A stretch of DNA of 64,000 nucleotides from Isoetes taiwanensis. Its lineage: Eukaryota; Streptophyta; Lycopodiopsida; Isoetales; Isoetaceae. The position numbers and the translations under genes were made by a program. This document shows, one piece after another, positions 42,266-54,353 of the stretch (the stretch's first letter is position 1; each line of letters opens with the position of its first letter). Below the pieces are notes generated by a model. The model saw nothing but the letters and a program-made list of their open reading frames with translations. It was not told where the DNA came from and made no database searches. The DNA is taken from positions 3,198,852 through 3,262,851 of the forward strand of contig JAJEKV010000015.1 of assembly GCA_021234155.1 (NCBI GenBank), read 5' to 3'.

Positions 42266-42587
42266 TTACGTGGGTGGCCCAAGATTGTTATACCTGCCCG
42301 CTTTGTTATATCCCTCCATATCTATCTTATGATCTTCCAGTAAACAACTTTGCATGCAAAATGCAATCTCTCTATCTAAAGCCGCCTCATTTAGGCGCTG
42401 TCTAGCTGTATCAGAAATTGGAAGATCATCCTCTAAGAGTAAGTCCCACGACTCCATAGTGGAAAGCCCGGGAAAGTCAATTAATGCTGCCACACGTAAT
42501 ACAAACTCACGATCCGTCCAAGGATATCTATGGCGAGCAAAAGATCTCAAAAGCGATCAAACTGGCATCAGCAACCACCGCTCATAA
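42266..42587 (-). CDS. possible C-terminal exon of the array gene (copy 1)
   Basis: Minus strand: RHRYPWTDREFVLRVAALID, FPGLSTMESWDLLLEDDLPI, then IAFCMQSCLLEDHKIDMEGY, ending near a CAG/GTATAAC donor-like site at about 42289. It is protein-like and retained, with more damage, at about 50230-50560 in copy 2 and 58270-58600 in copy 3. No domain is recognised. A further stretch (42263-42015) is open but uncertain. It lies about 700 bases beyond the RT end, so it would be joined by splicing. Confidence 0.4.
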
Positions 42588-43310
42588 AGATCAATGGGAA
42601 AAAAATCGATTTCGGCCGCCCTAGGTAGCCCTAGTTTGCACTACTGCTGGTCGCCAATGTACATGCTGGTCGCCAATGTACAGTTAATAAATTTCATTTT
42701 TTAGATAACCTAACTACACCATTGGTTATATATTTACAAGGCTGCCAAGTTAACATACTTAGCTACACCCCCATAAGGGGCCGGAAAATAAATCTAGGGT
42801 AATTCTTAAAGGAAAGCAAGATCTGGAAAAGATATTACAGTATATTTTCCATATAATCCACATCAAATCCCTAGCCCCAATTAAATATAGGCAGAGGGAA
42901 TTCACCACTGGTTTAATATTAACACGATGCAAAGTTTATATTCTTAGTTAAAAACTCTCCATAAGATAATGGAAAATGAACATAGGGTATTATTTAAGGA
43001 ATGTAGGACATGGAAATGATATTAAACCAGTATATTATCAGTATAATAACCATCAAATCCAAGCCATTGTTGAACGTAGGCCTCTGAAATTCCCTAAAGG
43101 AGCATAATTAAATTAATCTTGCAAGCTATGCATATGTATAAAAAAAACCCTACCTCCATCCGTAGAGTGGGGCAATATAAAGAATCCTGCTTATCTTACT
43201 GAAATAGGGGTGGCTGGCCCCTACTCCCAGCAGGAGCCACGCCACACCCTATGCATGCCTTTTAGCCATATAGAAGAGAAAATATGTTGTAGAACATTCA
43301 TACCTCAAAC

Positions 43311-44815
43311 TTAGAAGTAGTTGTCAATGTCATGGACCACTTCGCTGGAGTCAAACTTCATTCCAGGAAACTTATTATCGTTAATGTACTTTATGACTCT
43401 TCTTTTGAGGCTGCCACAGTCAAAACCTTTGCATATGAAGGTGTGAATGAGATCTATGATATCTCTTGCTGCTCCAGCAGGGCATGAGTTGATGTAAAGG
43501 CATGGTAGCACTTGGGACAAGATCACATTCCTTGCTTGATGGTATGGTCTACACCCATCAGCATGAATGAACTTAAGAGTTTTGAAAGGGAGACTGTCCC
43601 TTTTATCATATTTGACAGTCCTATAAATACCATGTGTTCTATTCATGATTTCAATAGTTAAATTGAGGAAATGCGCCGCTTGTCCATATGTATGACTCAT
43701 ATGGCTACTTTTGGCAAAAAGTGTTTCCTCCTTGATACCAAGTCGTTCTAAATCATAGATGTATGCGTCTTTGCACATTCAAGGACTGCTCCTTACTTAG
43801 GTATTCCCTAATTTTGGGGCAATTGATAGCCAGCAAGTCATCCATGTATCGAAATACAAACCTGAACGATTTAATGATGTCAAACTTGCCTTGCGCTGCT
43901 AGTTCCTTGATGAATGATAGCTCAAACCAGGCGAGGTATAGATTACACCATCCCGGGCTGCAGGGGAACCCCATTGGGATGCCACTAGCCTGTCTCCATG
44001 TACTATTCCCTACAGCAATATAACAATTAGACAGAAGCCATATATTGATATCAACGAACTTTTGTTGACTGATATGCTGCCAGCATTTGCTACTTGGACT
44101 AAATTTGAACCATTTAGTTTTGTAACTTGCATCACCAATTTTCTTGATCCACAACTCATGTCTTTTATGTAACATCTTTTTGTACTGCCAAGCTGCTTCA
44201 ATTACTTTTTTTATAGTATTGCATATGCCGGACTCTCCTGACAAGGGGATAGTTTCGTAGCACTTAGTAATATCTGCTACAAACACATCTTGTATAAAGC
44301 TGGGGAGGTTAAGGGTGACATCATAAACTGACCCTACTATCCAGCAAAGATTAATAGGTCCAGGCATCTGCATGCAAATATTTCCACATAGGAATTTAGC
44401 TATCTCTGGCCATAGAGATACAATTTCATTTAGAACAGAAGTTATTACAAGGGATATTTCGGTGTACACTGTATTATGCGCATTGGTAATCCATCTGTAA
44501 TCAAGTTTATGGGCTTTGAATATTCCCAACAAGTAAAGGCAGTTTTTGGTGACAAGACCAACATCACTTACAAGATTTTGATTTTTGATTTTATTTTTCT
44601 CCTTAACACATACCTGAAGATTACTAGCCAAGAAGTCAAAGACTATTAATTCTTTTCAAGGCCTCTTCTTTAATATATTTAGGGCAGATAAAGCAAGGAT
44701 TATTGGCTGCCTTATCCACTCCAGAAATGTATAAGTTATCCACTAACCATCGAAGGTTATTAGAAACATTTATATCACTGAGAGGAAACTTCCTCGTGTT
44801 ATCCAATCAATGTTG
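43311..44815 (-). CDS. Penelope-like reverse transcriptase domain (copy 1)
   Basis: Minus strand from about 44815: LRWLVDNLYISGVDKAANNP and FICPKYIKEEALKRI, then VFVADITKCYETIPL (about 44288-44244) with the first catalytic Asp in the Penelope/telomerase-like form. SGIPMGFPCSPGWCNLYLAW follows (about 43990-43930), then FVFRYMDDLLAI (about 43848-43813) with the YxDD-type pair, and a thumb-like part FLNLTIEIMN, CRPYHQARNVILSQVLPCLY and FICKGFDCGSLKRRVIKYI ending at 43311. One frame shift lies near 43765. No GIY-YIG nuclease is visible. Penelope-like elements or the related domesticated rvt genes are the candidates; tandem arrangement and retained introns favour Penelope-like elements. Confidence 0.65.
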
Positions 44816-45303
44816 TTAAATACTTTGCATACCATACGGGTAGCATACGTTTTTTAAGTTTTTTTTAAGTTTTTTATTTTTGGTTTTTAAAATCTTAGAA
44901 TACGTTAACTTAATAATATAACAACTAACATAAAGGTTTAGCTTATTATCATACTAGAGGTAGATAGAAGAGAAATGAATATAGGTAAAAAAGAATTATT
45001 TGAAGCAGCTATACCTTTGGAACGGTTTTGGTTCACTTCCTGCTTCTATTTATCACTTATGGCAGTAAGATCTTCAGAAGCAATATAGAAAAAAAAGAAT
45101 CGAAATAAAATTAGTTGTAAAAGAAGAAGAATGGAAAAGTTACCTTGGTCGACTGGTTTTGGATTGGCGCAAGAACTGTTTCCTGGTTTGCATGGTGCAA
45201 GAAACCTTTCTTTCATTGAGCAAAAAACCAAAACCCTGGTTCTACATGCATTCCGCATGTTTCTACATGCACGCGGCCGCTCATAGTTCCAAAATCTTGT
45301 TTG

Positions 45304-46060
45304 CTAGACTAGAAAATCTAAATGAAAGTCATTCGAGGCATTAGTAATGGTTTTTTTTTTTTTACATTTTTGATAACCCCGATGGTTGCAAACGTTTAGA
45401 AAACGAGGGGTTTTTAAGAAGTACTCTATGGTTAAAAAACGGGTTTTTAACAACACCGTATCCAATTTAATATTGTTGAAGTTTGTTGCTAGTGAGTTCC
45501 CAAACCCTTTCCTTGACATATTCCTTATCTTGAGAGGAAACCCAGATGCATATGTAAAAATGCGGTTCAAACAATTTGTCACATGATCTCCAAATATCCT
45601 TCTTAAGATCGAATGTCCGTAACCTTGTCGGGATATGATTTAAACCTTTCATGAAAAGGTTTCTAAGTTCCCCGTTCTTGATAATGCTTAGACTTGTAGT
45701 ACGGATATGCCCTATGCCAATGTCTATGAAGTTCCTAAGGTTAGGATTACCGCAGGGGACATTTTGAATCCTTTATCAACCGCAAAGATAGATGATGGCT
45801 TGTAACAGATATCACTCAAATTTTCAGTATACTCCCAAGAAAACATGGTTTCATCCATGATGAGTTGTCCGAGTTCCCCCAGAATTTCGGTCAAAGCATG
45901 CTGGAAGATTTTGGGCAAGTATAACTTGTCTAGGATTTTAGAAGAGAACATACTATGCAACGATTTTCTTTCTTATTTTAGGGCCTATATCATTCAAGTG
46001 CGTTCGCCTAGATCCATATGCGATCTTCGGAGGTCTGCACAAAAATCAGATCTAACAATA
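45304..46060 (-). pseudogene. Penelope-like N-terminal domain (copy 1, broken)
   Basis: Equivalent to the intact frame 53293-54057 of copy 2. Copy 1 has the same parts (MFSSKILDKLYLPKIFQHAL, IGHIRTTSLSII in another frame) split by several small shifts. An acceptor TTTTTGTGCAG precedes it on the minus strand near 46040. Confidence 0.5.
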
Positions 46061-46352
46061 ATTAAAAAGTAATACGGGTTGCTAACAAACTATGAATGAA
46101 GTTCATAATATGGGTAGAGTAAGATGGCCAACTTAAAATTCATCGAAATAATTTTATTGAGGTGCCGAGTGGCATTGGTGGCATTCTAGCCAAGATCCGA
46201 TATGTCCAGGAGATACCTCCAGCATATCACAGTAATTTAAAGTAATTTAAAGTCGTAGGACTACATGTTCATACACAATGATCATATCCAGACAAATACA
46301 ATGGAAGATTCATTTAAACTTTATAAAAGCTCCAAGATAATGAAGACATACC

Positions 46353-47925
46353 TCATTTGTTATTGAAATTCAGGTTTTGAACAGCTGAGTCCTCTTTGGT
46401 TAGATCTCGAGCAGCATGTAACTTTGTGACAGAATGTTCCAAACCTCTTGATGATCTAAGGAGTTCCACTGAGTCACTTTCAGAATTAGTAATAGGTTCC
46501 AAGACAGAGATCATGATCATTCTAGGTGGTGCACTGATTCTACTTTGCACACTAGCTGAAGGCGAAGAATATTGCTGTTTTTTGCGATAGGTATCTTTGC
46601 CTTTAGGACCATCCATCCTTTTAAGGAAGGACACAGGTTTGAGAGTCTTTTCGCAGATATCCACTAGCTTGCATCTGGGAAAATCAAGTTTAAGGTCTGC
46701 CAATGGATCGTGACTAGTTTCATGGTCATTTTCAAGACTTTCCGTTACTCCAAATAGGAGATATAAGCTAGTACACCGTTCCGGAGTGGTTTTGAGGCAA
46801 TTTCTAATAGACACCATTTGTCCAGCCACCGACATATCAGGGTATAAAGTCTCGAGGTTGTTCAACATGTACCAAACTGCATGGTCAACCCAAGTCATAT
46901 TATCATTACATGTTGAGTTATCAGGGTTTTTGCCTTTTGGATCACACGGGCACTTGAAATAAGGGCAAAGTGTACGCCACAGGCGCTTAACATAGAACTC
47001 GTCACGTCTAATTGATGGATATGCCATGTGGCCTTTTTGGCTTATAAATATGCAAATCACCGATACAAGGCAAAGGCGTTTATCAAAAAACCTATTATCA
47101 ATGCATAACTTAACTTTGAGGCGGTTTACATACTTGTCCATTCTGTATGCTGCTACCTTGGCTTCCTCCACTTGTTCTTGTGAGATGTTTCCAAGAATCA
47201 TCCAAGCATTCAGTGATATTGGGGCCAATGCTCCAAAGTTCTTAGACCTCCAAATGCCTTGATTGTATAGCACACCATTGTTCTCAACATGCCTGGCTGG
47301 AATAATAGGAAATTTAATACAATTGGCCAAAGTAAAGGCAAACTCATTACCATCCGGGCTGACAGCTCCACTCTTGGCTTTAATTGCTGTCTTATCTTGC
47401 TCAGACAGGAGCATTTCACCAAAGGGATCCTCATCCGCATTTAGCATTTTGCAACTGTCCATGCTTTCAGTTTGCACAATGCTGTCCCTTTCCTTAGGAT
47501 GTACCTTGATGCTATTTGCATTATTGAGGGCCGTGACACCTTTCATAAAGTCTGATCTGGCAATATCATCCTCAACAGTCCAGTCTCCAATTAGGGTATA
47601 TAGTTCTTCATATAGAGCATCCACTAAAGTGTTAACTTCATCCCAATCATTCTTGATGCCATTAAGCTGAGGGATCAGTTTCAGCCAATTGCTAAAGCCC
47701 AAGTGGCTTACTAACGAATAACCATTAGGCCCTTTGGTGGCTTCTTTCTCCAAAATTCTTTGGTGGACTTTGTCATTCTTTATGCAAAGACAAGAGGGTT
47801 CCAGACAAAGATTATTCGGCATTCAATATTGTTCTTGTCATAACCCCAACCAACGAAGCTCCGAAGTTCCAAGTAGGAATCTCAATTTTAAGCTCGGGTA
47901 CATCTTGATTATCATACTCACCTGC
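46353..47925 (-). CDS. unknown first ORF of the array unit (copy 1), about 500 residues
   Basis: Not recognised. Intact frame 47822-46353 (489 codons), extended upstream to about 47925 in another frame (EYDNQDVPELKIEIPTW) after a likely ATTGCAG acceptor. Visible stretches include WLKLIPQLNGIKNDWDEVNT, DWTVEDDIARSDFMKGVTAL, then NCIKFPIIPARHVENNGVLY, SWDYFYVKRLWRTL-like basic parts with CPYFKCPCDP, and a Ser-rich tail (SPSASVQSRISAPPR). It stops five bases before a consensus donor GAG/GTATGT, so its last codons may differ. Position before the RT suggests the N-terminal part or first ORF of the same element; no Gag-like knuckle is seen. Confidence 0.5.
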
Positions 47926-50900
47926 AATCATATATCGGAGATATGAGACCATAAGGATTAAAAGCAAATGCAAAGCTCAATAGAGAGATATCCAAGCCAG
48001 AATAAACTGTTAGAAGGAAAAGAGACTTTAACCAAGGAATTATGGCAGCACTGATATGACCAATGCACAGAAGTGTCATGAAAAAAACCGGCTTGAACTA
48101 GTTAAACCTAGCGCAAAAACATCAAGATCGGTCAATCCCCGGCTATCTTATCCGCCACACAAAGACTTTTCAGGTCCAAGGTGGTACCATAAAACCGTGG
48201 AAATCAAGATACCTTAACTACATGCACCATATTTGAACCATGCTCATGCTCCATTTTACCAAGAAGCATAAATAAATTAACTAAGAACTCGGTCTGTTTA
48301 TCATCATGTTCAAATAGACCACTACTTCCTTTGATTCCAAAGTGGATAAGGATTATAAAGTTACATGAGTCACAATAGACAACTACTTCCTTTGATTCTA
48401 AAGTGAACAAGGATTATAAAGTAATATGAGTCACAAAGATAAGTTTGGATTCATAGTTACAAGAAAGTAATAGGAACTATATGTTACGTTCATAAAGAAC
48501 CCGGGACTATAACCATTATTAATCTTAGGAAAAAAGCTTTTTTTCTATCAAAACGTTTCCAATATGAGCTCGAACTATTTTCACGTATTTGAGATAAGCA
48601 ATTACAATCTGTCTTAAAGGACGTGGCTCATATTTTTACTACCTTAGAAGTTTTAAAATCTATGTAGATCCATCGGATCCGTCTTGTAGAGGCCGCTATG
48701 TTATTTACCACTATAGTATCCACTTTAAAACATGATGTAGTCATCAGAATAATATTTTGATTTCACAAACAGATTAATAATGGTCATATATTCCTCACCT
48801 AGGTTCATGAGATCATTTTAATCACTGTTCACCATATTGCAGATAAGAACATGCTGTCATAGCTAATTTAATTTCGTTTCTCATGCATGGTCTACTTATA
48901 CACCACTACATTTCGTTTTACCACAACAACATGATTCTGCTATTCTGACCAACTCTGCCATAGTTTTTAAACAGTCAGACAAGTAAGTGTTACTCTAAAA
49001 GGCATAAAAAATCCTTTTTTTTGCCATATAGTACCTTTCAGTTTAGCATACACTCGTTTATTTCAAAGAACGCCTTGTAATTATTTCCAAAGAACACAGC
49101 AGAACAAAAGTTAAAAAGACAATATCTCATTATTGAGTATTAAACCAGCAACTTCTCATATAATAAGCCTGTTTGAAAAATTAGGAAATACTGCCAATAA
49201 CAAGTTTTCAGTCTCATAAATACACATTTGGCAAGTTGTAGTAGAGTCGGATAGGGTAAAAAGCTAGTCAAGGCAGCCCAATGTCTATTATAAGGGCAAC
49301 TAGCATCACAGATACTCAATACAAGATACTAGCACTATAGAGGCAACAGCCTTGTACATTAATGCGAACAATGCTCGATATTATTAGATTTCCAATATAC
49401 CGAGTCAGGTCAAAGCCATTCAGCAAAAGTGGCGATATAAAATAAACTAGTTATTCCCATACCCATTCAAAAACACCCGACAAGAATATACGCGAGTGAG
49501 ATAAAGAAAGACATCACCAAAATTGAGGTTCAGGGCCCCTGCCATCTCAATGAACATTTACTCAAAATTTTCTTGTACTCAATCCCAAAAGCATGCATCC
49601 AGCCAAGACAACGTCCTTTCACTTTCGTCAGCCAGACTCCCAAAAACTTCTAGAACACTCTGAACAAAAGCAAAACATTAGGAGTAGAAGCCCGTACTGC
49701 AGCCAACCAATACATCATTAGCGATAAGGGTAAAGATGCAAGGGCCAAAAGGTACCTTAGGCTTTACCGGTTGTCAACCGATCACCTAATGTAATCCTTT
49801 TGCCCAGAGATTCAGAAGAACATTAAAGAAAGAATGGAAATAAATTACGCTAAATGAGAGAATAGATTCATAAGTAGAACAAGGGAATAAACAATGAGAG
49901 AAACTTTCAGTTACCAGTCCATGTTTGCTATTAGTTAAAGCCGATTTGAATTAGAATGAAAGAGTAACTGGGTAAGATGTATTAAGCTTATTCTTTAGCA
50001 TGCTGATCAGCCATGTATTAAGACATCGTCTGGCCATACAAATCCAGATGCTATGTGTACAGTAGTACAAGGGGCAATTAGCAGAACTTTACCAAACACC
50101 ATCTTATATTTCCAGATCATTCCTGTAAGCAAATGATACTCAGAACATACCTGGTTATCGTCTATGTTCCGATTCATGCTCATCCATGAATTGAGTTTCG
50201 GTGAACATAATGGAAGAGTCTCCATCCTTTGCCTATTGGCTCCCTCGGGAATTCATTTGCTCGTATCGCCAAGATTGTTATACCTCATTTCCGGCTGTTA
50301 TATCCTCCTCCATATCTATCTTATGATCTTCCAAGAAACAACTTTGCATGCAAAATGCAATCTCTTATCTAAAGTCAGCCTTCATTTAGGGCTACTGCCT
50401 AGTTGTATCGTAAATTGGAAGATCATCCTCTAAGAGTAAGTCCCATCAATCTACAGTGGAAAGCCCGGAAAGTCAATTAATGCCGCCACATCGCATTACA
50501 GCTACGATCTGTCCAAGCGATCTATGGCGTAGAAAAGATTCCAAAGGCCAAACTGGCATCAACCACCGCCATAAAGATCAATGGGAAAAATTACTTCGCC
50601 TCTAGGTAGCCCTAGTTTGCACTACATCACCGGGTCGCCAATGCACATGCTGTCAGCCAATGCACAGCTTAATAAATTTCCATTTTTAGATAACTTCCAA
50701 CTACACCATTGGTTTATATATTTACAAGGCCAAGTTAACATATTTCTAGCTACACCCCCATAAGGGCCTAAAATAAATCTAGGTAATTCTAAAGAAAGCA
50801 AGATCTGGAAAAGATATTACAGTATATTTTCCATATAATCCACATCAAATCCTTAGCCCCAATTAAATATAGGCAGAGGGAATTCACCACTGGTTTAATA

Positions 50901-51292
50901 TTAACACGATGCAAAGTTTATATTCTTAGTTAAAAACTCTCCATAAGATAATGGAAAATGAACATAGGGTATTATTTAAGGAATGTAGGACATGGAAATG
51001 ATATTAAACCAGTATATTATCAGTATAATAACCATCAAATCCAAGCCATTGTTGAACGTAGGCCTCTGAAATTCCCTAAAGGAGCATAATTAAATTAATC
51101 TTGCAAGCTATGCATATGTATAAAAAAAACCCTACCTCCATCCGTAGAGTGGGGCAATATAAAGAATCCTGCTTATCTTACTGAAATAGGGGTGGCTGGC
51201 CCCTACTCCCAGCAGGAGCCACGCCACACCCTATGCATGCCTTTTAGCCATATAGAAGAGAAAATATGTTGTAGAACATTCATACCTCAAAC

Positions 51293-52797
51293 TTAGAAGT
51301 AGTTGTCAATGTCATGGACCACTTCGCTGGAGTCAAACTTCATTCCAGGAAACTTATTATCGTTAATGTACTTTATGACTCTTCTTTTGAGGCTGCCACA
51401 GTCAAAACCTTTGCATATGAAGGTGTGAATGAGATCTATGATATCTCTTCTTTGCTCAAACAGGCATGAGTTGATGTAAAGGCATGGTAGCACTTGGGAC
51501 AAGATCACATTCCTTGCTTGATGGTATGGTCTACACCCATCGGCATGAATGAACTTAAAGAGTTTTGAAAGGGAGACTGTCCCTTTTATCATATTCAACA
51601 AGATCCTATAAATACCATGTGTTCTATTCATGATTTCAATAGTTAAATTGAGGAAATCTTGCCGCTTGTCCATATGTATGACTCATATGGCTACTTTTGG
51701 TAAAAATTGTTTCCTCCTTGATACCAAGTCGTTTCTAAATCATAGATCTGTGCGTGCTGCACATTCAAGGACTGCTCCTTACTTAGGTATTCCCTAATTT
51801 TGGGGCAATTGATAGCCAGCAAGTCATCCATGTATCGAAATACAAACCTGAACGATTTAATGATGTCAAACTTGCCTTGCGCTGCTAGTTCCTTGATGAA
51901 TGATAGCTCAAACCGGCGAGGTATAGATTACACCATCAAGGGCTGCGGGGAACCCCATTGGGATGCCACTAGCTTTGTCTCCATGTACTATTCCCTACAG
52001 CAATATAACAATTAGGCGAAGCCATATATTGATATCAACGAACTTTTGTTGAGTGATATGCTGCCAGCATTTGCTACTTGGACTAAATTTGAACCATTTA
52101 GTTTTGTAACTTGCATCACCAATTTTCTTGATCCACAACTCATGTCTTTTATGTAACATCTTTTTGTACTGCCAAGCTGCTTCAATTACTTTTTTTATAG
52201 TATTGCATATGCCAGACTCTCCTGACAAGGGGATAGTTTCGTAGCACTTAGTAATATCTGCTACAAACACATCTTGTATAAAGCTGGGGAGGTTAAGGAT
52301 GACATCATAATACGACCCTACTATCCAACCAAAGATTAATAGGTCCAGGGCATGCATGCAAATATTTCCACATAGGAATTTAGCTATCTCGGCCATAGAG
52401 ATACAATTTCATTTAGAAGCGAAGTTATTACAAGGGATATTTGATTGTACCCATCAGATTATGCGCATTGGTAATCCATCTGTAATCAAGTTTATGGGCT
52501 TTGAATATTCCCAACAAGTAAGGCAGTTTTTCAGTGACAAGACCAACATCACTTACAAGATTACTGATTTCTGATTTTATTTTCTCCTTAACCTGTACAG
52601 CTGAAAGATTACTAGCCAAGAAGTCAGCACTATTAATTCTTTTCAAGGCCTCTTCTTTAATCTATTTAGGGCAGATAAAGCAAGGATTATTGGCTGCCTT
52701 ATCCACTCCAGAAATGTATAAGTTATCCACTAACCATCGAAGGTTATTAGAAACATTTATATCACTGAGAGGAAACTTCCTCGTGTTATCCAATCAA
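51293..52797 (-). CDS. Penelope-like reverse transcriptase domain (copy 2)
   Basis: Same gene region as 43311-44815 and nearly identical in sequence. The N-terminal RT part (52646-52428: ASNLSAVQVKEKIKSEISNL) and VFVADITKCYETIPL are readable, as is the thumb part (51673-51293). The YMDD segment (near 51850) is present in the DNA but in a different frame from its neighbours. Damage sites differ from copy 1 although the underlying sequence is otherwise the same, which suggests consensus errors rather than independent decay. Confidence 0.6.
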
Positions 52798-53292
52798 TGT
52801 TGTTAAATACTTTGCATACCATACGGGTAGCATACGTTTTTTAAGTTTTTTTTAAGTTTTTTATTTTTGGTTTTTAAAATCTTAGAATACGTTAACTTAA
52901 TAATATAACAACTAACATAAAGGTTTAGCTTATTATCATACTAGAGGTAGATAGAAGAGAAATGAATATAGGTAAAAAAGAATTATTTGAAGCAGCTATA
53001 CCTTTGGAACGGTTTTGGTTCACTTCCTGCTTCTATTTATCACTTATGGCAGTAAGATCTTGAAGCAATATAGAAAAAAAAAGAATCGAAATAAAATTAG
53101 TTGTAAAAAGAAGAAGAATGGAAAAGTTACCTTAATTATTTGGTTTTGGATTGGCAAGAACATTTCTCGGGTTTGCATGGTGCGCAGTAAAACCTTTCTT
53201 TCATTGAGCAAAAACCAAAACCCCCGGTTCTACATGCATTCCGCATGTTTCTACATACATCTCGCGACGCTCATAGTTCAAAATCTTGTTTG

Positions 53293-54057
53293 CTAGACTA
53301 GAAAATCTAAATGAAAGTCATTCGAGGCATTAGTAATGGTTTTTTTTTTTACATTTTTTGATAACCCCCGATGGTTGCAAACGTTTAGAAAACGTAGGGG
53401 TTTTTTAAGAAGTACTCTATGGTTAAAAACGGGGTTTTTTAACAACACTGTATCCAATTTAATAGCCTGTTGAAGTTTGTTGCTAGTGAGTTCCCAAACC
53501 CTTTCCTTGACATATTCCTTATCTTGAGAGGAAACCTGTATGCATATGTAAAAATGCAGTTTAAACAATTTGTCACATGATCTCCAAATATCCTTCTTAA
53601 GATCAGCAATGTCCAGAACCTTGTCTGGGATATGATTTAAACCTTTCATGAAAAGGTTTCTAAGTTCCCTGTTCTTGATAATGCTTAGACTTGTAGTACG
53701 GATATGCCCTATGCCAATGTCTATGAAGTTCCTAAGGTTAGGATTACTGCAGGGACATTTTGAATCCTTATCAACTGCAAAGATAGATGATGGCTTGTAA
53801 CAGATATCACTCAAATTTTCAGTATACTCCCAAGAAAACATGGTTTCATCCATGATGAGTTGTCCGAGTTCCCCCAGAATTTCGGTCAAAGCATGCTGGA
53901 AGATTTTGGGCAAGTATAACTTGTCTAGGATTTTAGAAGAGAACATACTATGCACGATTTTCTTCTTATTTTTAGGGCCTATATCATTCAAGTGCGTTCT
54001 GCCTAGACAGTCCATATGCAGTCTTCTGGAGGTCTGCACAAAAATCAGATCTAACAA
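53293..54057 (-). CDS. Penelope-like N-terminal domain (copy 2, open frame of 254 codons)
   Basis: Intact minus-strand frame: QTSRRLHMDCLGRTHLNDIG, then KILDKLYLPKIFQHALTEIL, a Cys pair CPCSNPNLRNF, and DIGIGHIRTTSLSIIKNREL before RNLFMKGLNHIPDKV. The CxC followed by GHI.T and LR.L...G is the pattern found ahead of the RT in Penelope-like elements and their relatives. It ends FHLDFLV-stop at 53293, about 500 bases before the RT part, so an intron or frame break separates them. Confidence 0.55.
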   Translation of the reverse strand: MLDLIFVQTSRRLHMDCLGRTHLNDIGPKNKKKIVHSMFSSKILDKLYLPKIFQHALTEILGELGQLIMDETMFSWEYTENLSDICYKPSSIFAVDKDSKCPCSNPNLRNFIDIGIGHIRTTSLSIIKNRELRNLFMKGLNHIPDKVLDIADLKKDIWRSCDKLFKLHFYICIQVSSQDKEYVKERVWELTSNKLQQAIKLDTVLLKNPVFNHRVLLKKPLRFLNVCNHRGLSKNVKKKTITNASNDFHLDFLV

Positions 54058-54353
54058 TAATTAAAAAGTAATACGGGTTGCTAACAAACTATGAATGAAG
54101 TTCATAATATGGGTAGAGTAAGATGGCCAACTTAAAATTCATCGAAATAATTTTATTGAGGTGCCGAGTGGCATTGGTGGCATTCTAGCCAAGATCCGAT
54201 ATGTCCAGGAGATACCTCCAAACATATCATGATAATTTAAAAGTAATTTAAAGTCGTGGGACTACATGTTCATACACAATGATCATATCCAGACAAATAC
54301 AATGGAAGATTCATTTAAACTTTATAAAAGCTCCAAGATAATGAAGACATACC

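Larger units (their letters stand above)
40085..48087 (-). repeat. 8.0-kb tandem unit, copy 1 (complete)
   Basis: Starts CCGGCTTGAACTAGTTAAACC after the A tract. The same phrase restarts at 48088 and 56097 (periods 8003 and 8009), preceded by GTCATGAAAAAAA. The unit carries, on the minus strand, an unknown ORF, a Penelope-type N-terminal domain and RT, and downstream exons. Copies are nearly identical; most differences sit at CAG/CTG words. A 68-bp internal duplication (CTTTGATTC(C/T)AAAGTG...) occurs at about 40320-40435. Confidence 0.9.
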
